Shown here in pieces: positions 61,707-64,000 of a DNA stretch of 64,000 nucleotides. A program made the translations under genes and the position numbers. The notes beneath the pieces were generated by a model, which made no database searches, was not told where the DNA came from, and saw only the letters and a program-made list of their open reading frames with translations. The DNA is taken from NCBI RefSeq assembly GCF_030056665.1, contig NZ_JASHIG010000003.1; one strand, given 5' to 3'. The DNA comes from Flectobacillus roseus. GTDB lineage: Bacteria; Bacteroidota; Bacteroidia; Cytophagales; Spirosomataceae. Every line of letters starts with the position of its first letter. The stretch's first letter is position 1.

Positions 61707-63317
61707 ATGAAGCAAATTTTCCGAAAACTTCCAACACTCCTGTTGGTTGTAGGTGCATTTTTGACCCAACCAATTGTAGCCCAAAAGCTTTCTCCTCAAA
61801 AACTAAAAGCACTTCAAAAAGAAATCATCGAAGAGGTTGACAAAAAGAAGGAATTTTCTGCTCAAGTCAATGATATGATTTTCAGTTTTGCCGAATTAGG
61901 ATTTCAAGAAACTGAAACTTCTCAGTACTTGATCAACCTGCTGGAAAAAGAGGGTTTTACGATTCAAAAGGGTATTTCGGGTGTCCCAACTGCTTGGATC
62001 GCTACGTGGGGTTCTGGCAAACCTGTAATAGCCATTGGTTCTGATGTCGATTGTATTCCAAAAGCCTCTCAAAAACCTGGCGTAGCCTACCACGACCCAA
62101 TTGTAGACGGTGCCCCTGGGCACGGAGAAGGACATAATTCTGGTCAGGCACTCAATATTACTTCAGCATTGGTGCTCAAAAAAATCATGGAGCGTGAAAA
62201 GCTTTCAGGAACGCTAATGCTTTGGCCAGGAGTAGCAGAAGAATTGGTCGGTACAAAAGCTTTTTATATTCGTGACGGTTATTTCAAGGATGTAGATGCT
62301 TGTATTTTTACCCATGTTAACAGCAATTTGAGCGTAAAGCATGGTGATGCAGGAAATAATGGTTTGGTTTCGGTAAAGTTCAATTTTGAAGGCGAAGCTG
62401 CTCATGCTGCGGCCAATCCTTGGCGTGGGAAAAGTGCTCTCGATGCCGTAGAATTGATGAACGTAGGCTGGAATTACAAAAGAGAGCACCTTTTGCCAAC
62501 ACAGCGCTCGCATTATGTGGTAGTAAATGGGGGTGACCAACCAAACGTAGTGCCTTCAAAAGCCTCAGTTTGGTATTATTTTAGAGAACGTACTTATCCT
62601 AAAATCAAAGAGTTATATGATTATGGTAAAAAAATAGCGCAAGGTGCTGCTATGATGACAGATACTAAAGTTTCGTGGGAAGTACTAGGAAGTGCATGGC
62701 CCGGTCATTTTAACAAGCCTATTGCCGAAAGAGCATTCTCGCATATCAAGCGAGTAGGTTTGCCAACTTGGTCGGAGGCTGATCAGCAATTGGCGAAGGG
62801 TATTCAGCAAGAGCTTAGCTCTCCTGAACAAAAAGGACTTCGTGCAGAAATAGACACCGTTTTGGAAGTTGTAGGCTCTATGGGAGGAGGTTCGGACGAC
62901 ATTGCTGATATATCTTGGTCGTTGCCAACCATTGTATTGGGTTATCCTTCAAATATTCCGGGTTTGCCGGGGCACCACTGGGCAAATGCTATTTCGATGG
63001 CAACTCCTATTGCCCACAAAGGAATAACAGCCGGAGCGAAGGTGGAAGCACTTACAATATTAGACTTACTAAATGAGCCAAAGCTCATTGAAAGTGCATG
63101 GGATTATTACAAAAATGTACAGACCAAAGATATTAAATACGAACCGTTGATTGCTCCAACCGATAAACCAGCGATTGCGATTAATGCTAATATTATGGAA
63201 TTGTATCGTCCAAAGCTCAAGCAGTATTACTTTGATCCAACAAAGTATAAAACCTATTTGGAGCAGTTAGGTATTCAATACCCTACTGTTCGAAAAGTAG
63301 AACAAAAGAAAGACTAA
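61707..63317 (+). CDS. M20-family amidohydrolase, exported
   Basis: The 536-residue protein has a signal peptide (KLPTLLLVVGAFLTQPIVAQ). It is a peptidase M20 of the p-aminobenzoyl-glutamate/amidohydrolase type: FSFAELGFQETETSQYL, IAIGSDVDCIP, GHGEGHNSGQALN and WPGVAEELVGTKAF supply the metal ligands, and the dimerisation insert contains FEGEAAHAAANPWRGKSALD. The ending GSDDIADISWSLP is typical. It hydrolyses an amide bond of a small peptide-like substrate, unknown here. It has a long structured leader and a terminator just downstream. Confidence 0.92.
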   Translation: MKQIFRKLPTLLLVVGAFLTQPIVAQKLSPQKLKALQKEIIEEVDKKKEFSAQVNDMIFSFAELGFQETETSQYLINLLEKEGFTIQKGISGVPTAWIATWGSGKPVIAIGSDVDCIPKASQKPGVAYHDPIVDGAPGHGEGHNSGQALNITSALVLKKIMEREKLSGTLMLWPGVAEELVGTKAFYIRDGYFKDVDACIFTHVNSNLSVKHGDAGNNGLVSVKFNFEGEAAHAAANPWRGKSALDAVELMNVGWNYKREHLLPTQRSHYVVVNGGDQPNVVPSKASVWYYFRERTYPKIKELYDYGKKIAQGAAMMTDTKVSWEVLGSAWPGHFNKPIAERAFSHIKRVGLPTWSEADQQLAKGIQQELSSPEQKGLRAEIDTVLEVVGSMGGGSDDIADISWSLPTIVLGYPSNIPGLPGHHWANAISMATPIAHKGITAGAKVEALTILDLLNEPKLIESAWDYYKNVQTKDIKYEPLIAPTDKPAIAINANIMELYRPKLKQYYFDPTKYKTYLEQLGIQYPTVRKVEQKKD

Positions 63318-63329
63318 TCTCTCGTTACG

Positions 63330-63371
63330 ATAGCGCAGTATAGTCCAAAATGTCTGTACTACGCTATTTTT
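63330..63371 (+). terminator. Terminator of the M20 gene
   Basis: Stem atagcgcagta / tactacgctat with one mismatch and a run of Ts, 13 bases after the stop. Confidence 0.8.
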
Positions 63372-63521
63372 CAAATGAATGAAATTTCATTACTAACGAT
63401 GAATAATCTTCTACCAACGTTGAGAGCATAACGGACAGATGTTGTTGGCATTAAATTTTAATATTAAAGCATCAAAATTCCATCTTTCATGTAAATCTTA
63501 GAAAAATACTAAACATTTATA

Positions 63522-63551
63522 TTGTGGATAAAATTAATTGTACTAACTTTG
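63522..63551 (+). promoter_or_regulatory. Promoter of a candidate small RNA
   Basis: TTG (63522-63524), 19 bases, then TAACTTTG (63544-63551). No protein gene starts within the next 400 bases. Confidence 0.6.
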
Positions 63552-63557
63552 AATTGT

Positions 63558-63770
63558 CAAAGGTTCACAAATGTGGCGGCAGGAGTGAATACAATGACAA
63601 AATTTAATTTATGTTAATAATTAAGATAAAATAACTGTGGCGGCAGTGATGTTTATTGGCATTATTAAACAACAATAGCCTAAGTAATCTTAAAGTAATC
63701 CTCTAAATAGGAGAACTAAAAAAAACAAGAAAACCCTTGGAGTGGCGGCTTCGAGGGTTTCGTTTTTTAT
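63558..63770 (+). ncRNA. Candidate small RNA with three GTGGCGGC motifs
   Basis: A ~210-nt stretch bounded by a good promoter and a terminator hairpin (63731-63768, arms aaaccct / agggttt, T run). The octamer gtggcggc occurs three times: 63572-63579, 63637-63644 and inside the terminator loop near 63743-63750. GC-rich words of this type are rare in the surrounding AT-rich DNA, which suggests a functional unpaired motif. No ORF is conserved across it: the longest frames begin at weak starts and are broken. No known RNA family is recognised. Confidence 0.5.
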
Positions 63771-63826
63771 ATGGTTCAAGTAAGTAAATTCCTTTTTAAA
63801 AGAAACTCCAATAGTACTTTATATTT

Positions 63827-63906
63827 AAACATGAGTCATCCCGAATTTTTAGTATTGGGATTATACTCCAAGTTTTTATTAAACATGAGTCATCCCGAAT
63901 TTTTCG
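63827..63906 (+). repeat. 24-bp direct repeat and palindrome, possible mobile-element edge
   Basis: The phrase aaacatgagtcatcccgaat with following ttttt occurs twice (starting at about 63828 and 63884, 56 bases apart). The second copy continues into a hairpin tcccgaa-ttt-ttcggga. Repeats and hairpins of this kind often mark the end of insertion sequences or their tandem remnants. No transposase is visible, so the call is tentative. Confidence 0.4.
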
Positions 63907-63923
63907 GGAGAACTTCTAAAAAC

Positions 63924-63979
63924 GAAACCTCCTTGTTTACTTTGTGAATCACGACAAACACAAACAAACAGGAGGTTTC
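63924..63979 (+). promoter_or_regulatory. Hairpin burying a strong Shine-Dalgarno site
   Basis: gaaacctcc (63924-63932) pairs perfectly with ggaggtttc (63971-63979), and ttgttt extends the stem to aaacaaaca. The right arm holds the ribosome-binding site aggagg, 5 bases before the ATG at 63981. This layout represses translation from read-through transcripts in several insertion sequences. Confidence 0.6.
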
Positions 63980-63980
63980 T

Positions 63981-64000
63981 ATGCATAAAGCATTTCTACA
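63981..64000 (+). CDS. Start of an unknown gene, cut by window edge
   Basis: ATG at 63981 opens MHKAFL and runs off the window. It is preceded by aggagg at ideal spacing, which is atypical here, where genes lack Shine-Dalgarno sites. Together with the RBS hairpin and direct repeats upstream this hints at an imported or mobile gene such as a transposase, but only six codons are seen. Confidence 0.45.

Overview
The window is a 64 kb piece of a Bacteroidota chromosome, most likely order Cytophagales (Spirosomataceae-like, for example the Flectobacillus/Arcicella/Emticicia neighbourhood; the genus is inferred from gene content only). Signs are the AT-rich sequence, almost no Shine-Dalgarno sites, promoters of the TTTG / TAnnTTTG type, and group-typical genes: a GWxTD lipoprotein, DUF5916 and DUF3109 proteins, ribosomal protein S21 beside a Xer recombinase, fused aspartokinase-homoserine dehydrogenase, and an OmpA protein with propeller and carboxypeptidase-like repeats. 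I see no rRNA, tRNA, CRISPR array or complete insertion sequence.

Layout. 1-8.5 kb: broken TPR gene, DinB-like protein, SDR epimerase, Ppx/GppA phosphatase, alpha/beta hydrolase, ExbB/ExbD proton-channel pair, MgtC protein, GAF hybrid histidine kinase. 8.6-19.1 kb: GH20 hexosaminidase, VanZ protein, thrAB without thrC, a VWA plus MoxR-type AAA ATPase pair, Xer recombinase and rpsU. 19.4-26.5 kb: ABC-F ATPase, metG, kduI, then 1.26 kb without a normal gene holding four repeated leader units, then pth. 26.9-38 kb: giant OmpA mosaic protein, Abi-like HEPN protein, NIPSNAP protein, SDR, rlmB, a putative outer-membrane protein and the GWxTD lipoprotein. 38-48 kb: two methyltransferases, LysM/MltD transglycosylase, DUF3109 plus an alkyltransferase-like protein, a lipoprotein with a long folded leader, mtgA, hemW, rfbC. 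48-60 kb: DUF5916 protein, sugar isomerase-like protein, pyrR-pyrB, glucosaminidase, glycosyltransferase, M16 peptidase, pyrF, YoaK-like membrane protein. 60-64 kb: two small unknown genes, an M20 amidohydrolase behind a ~500-nt structured leader, a candidate small RNA, and a broken gene with an unusually strong, hairpin-buried ribosome-binding site.

Most genes are housekeeping or envelope functions: peptidoglycan growth and turnover (mtgA, MltD-like, glucosaminidase, GH20), pyrimidine synthesis (pyrR, pyrB, pyrF, not contiguous), threonine synthesis and translation (metG, rpsU, pth, rlmB, ABC-F).

The unusual material is in the intergenic DNA. It includes: (i) four units of hairpin plus a near-identical 25-30 nt leader plus a tiny MK/MKK ORF at 24.9-25.5 kb; (ii) a MITE-like family placed between four convergent gene pairs; (iii) two further dispersed repeat families; (iv) candidate structured RNAs near 44.4-44.8, 61.2-61.7 and 63.55-63.77 kb. 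The RNA claims rest on promoter matches and hand-found inverted repeats, so they need covariance or transcript evidence.
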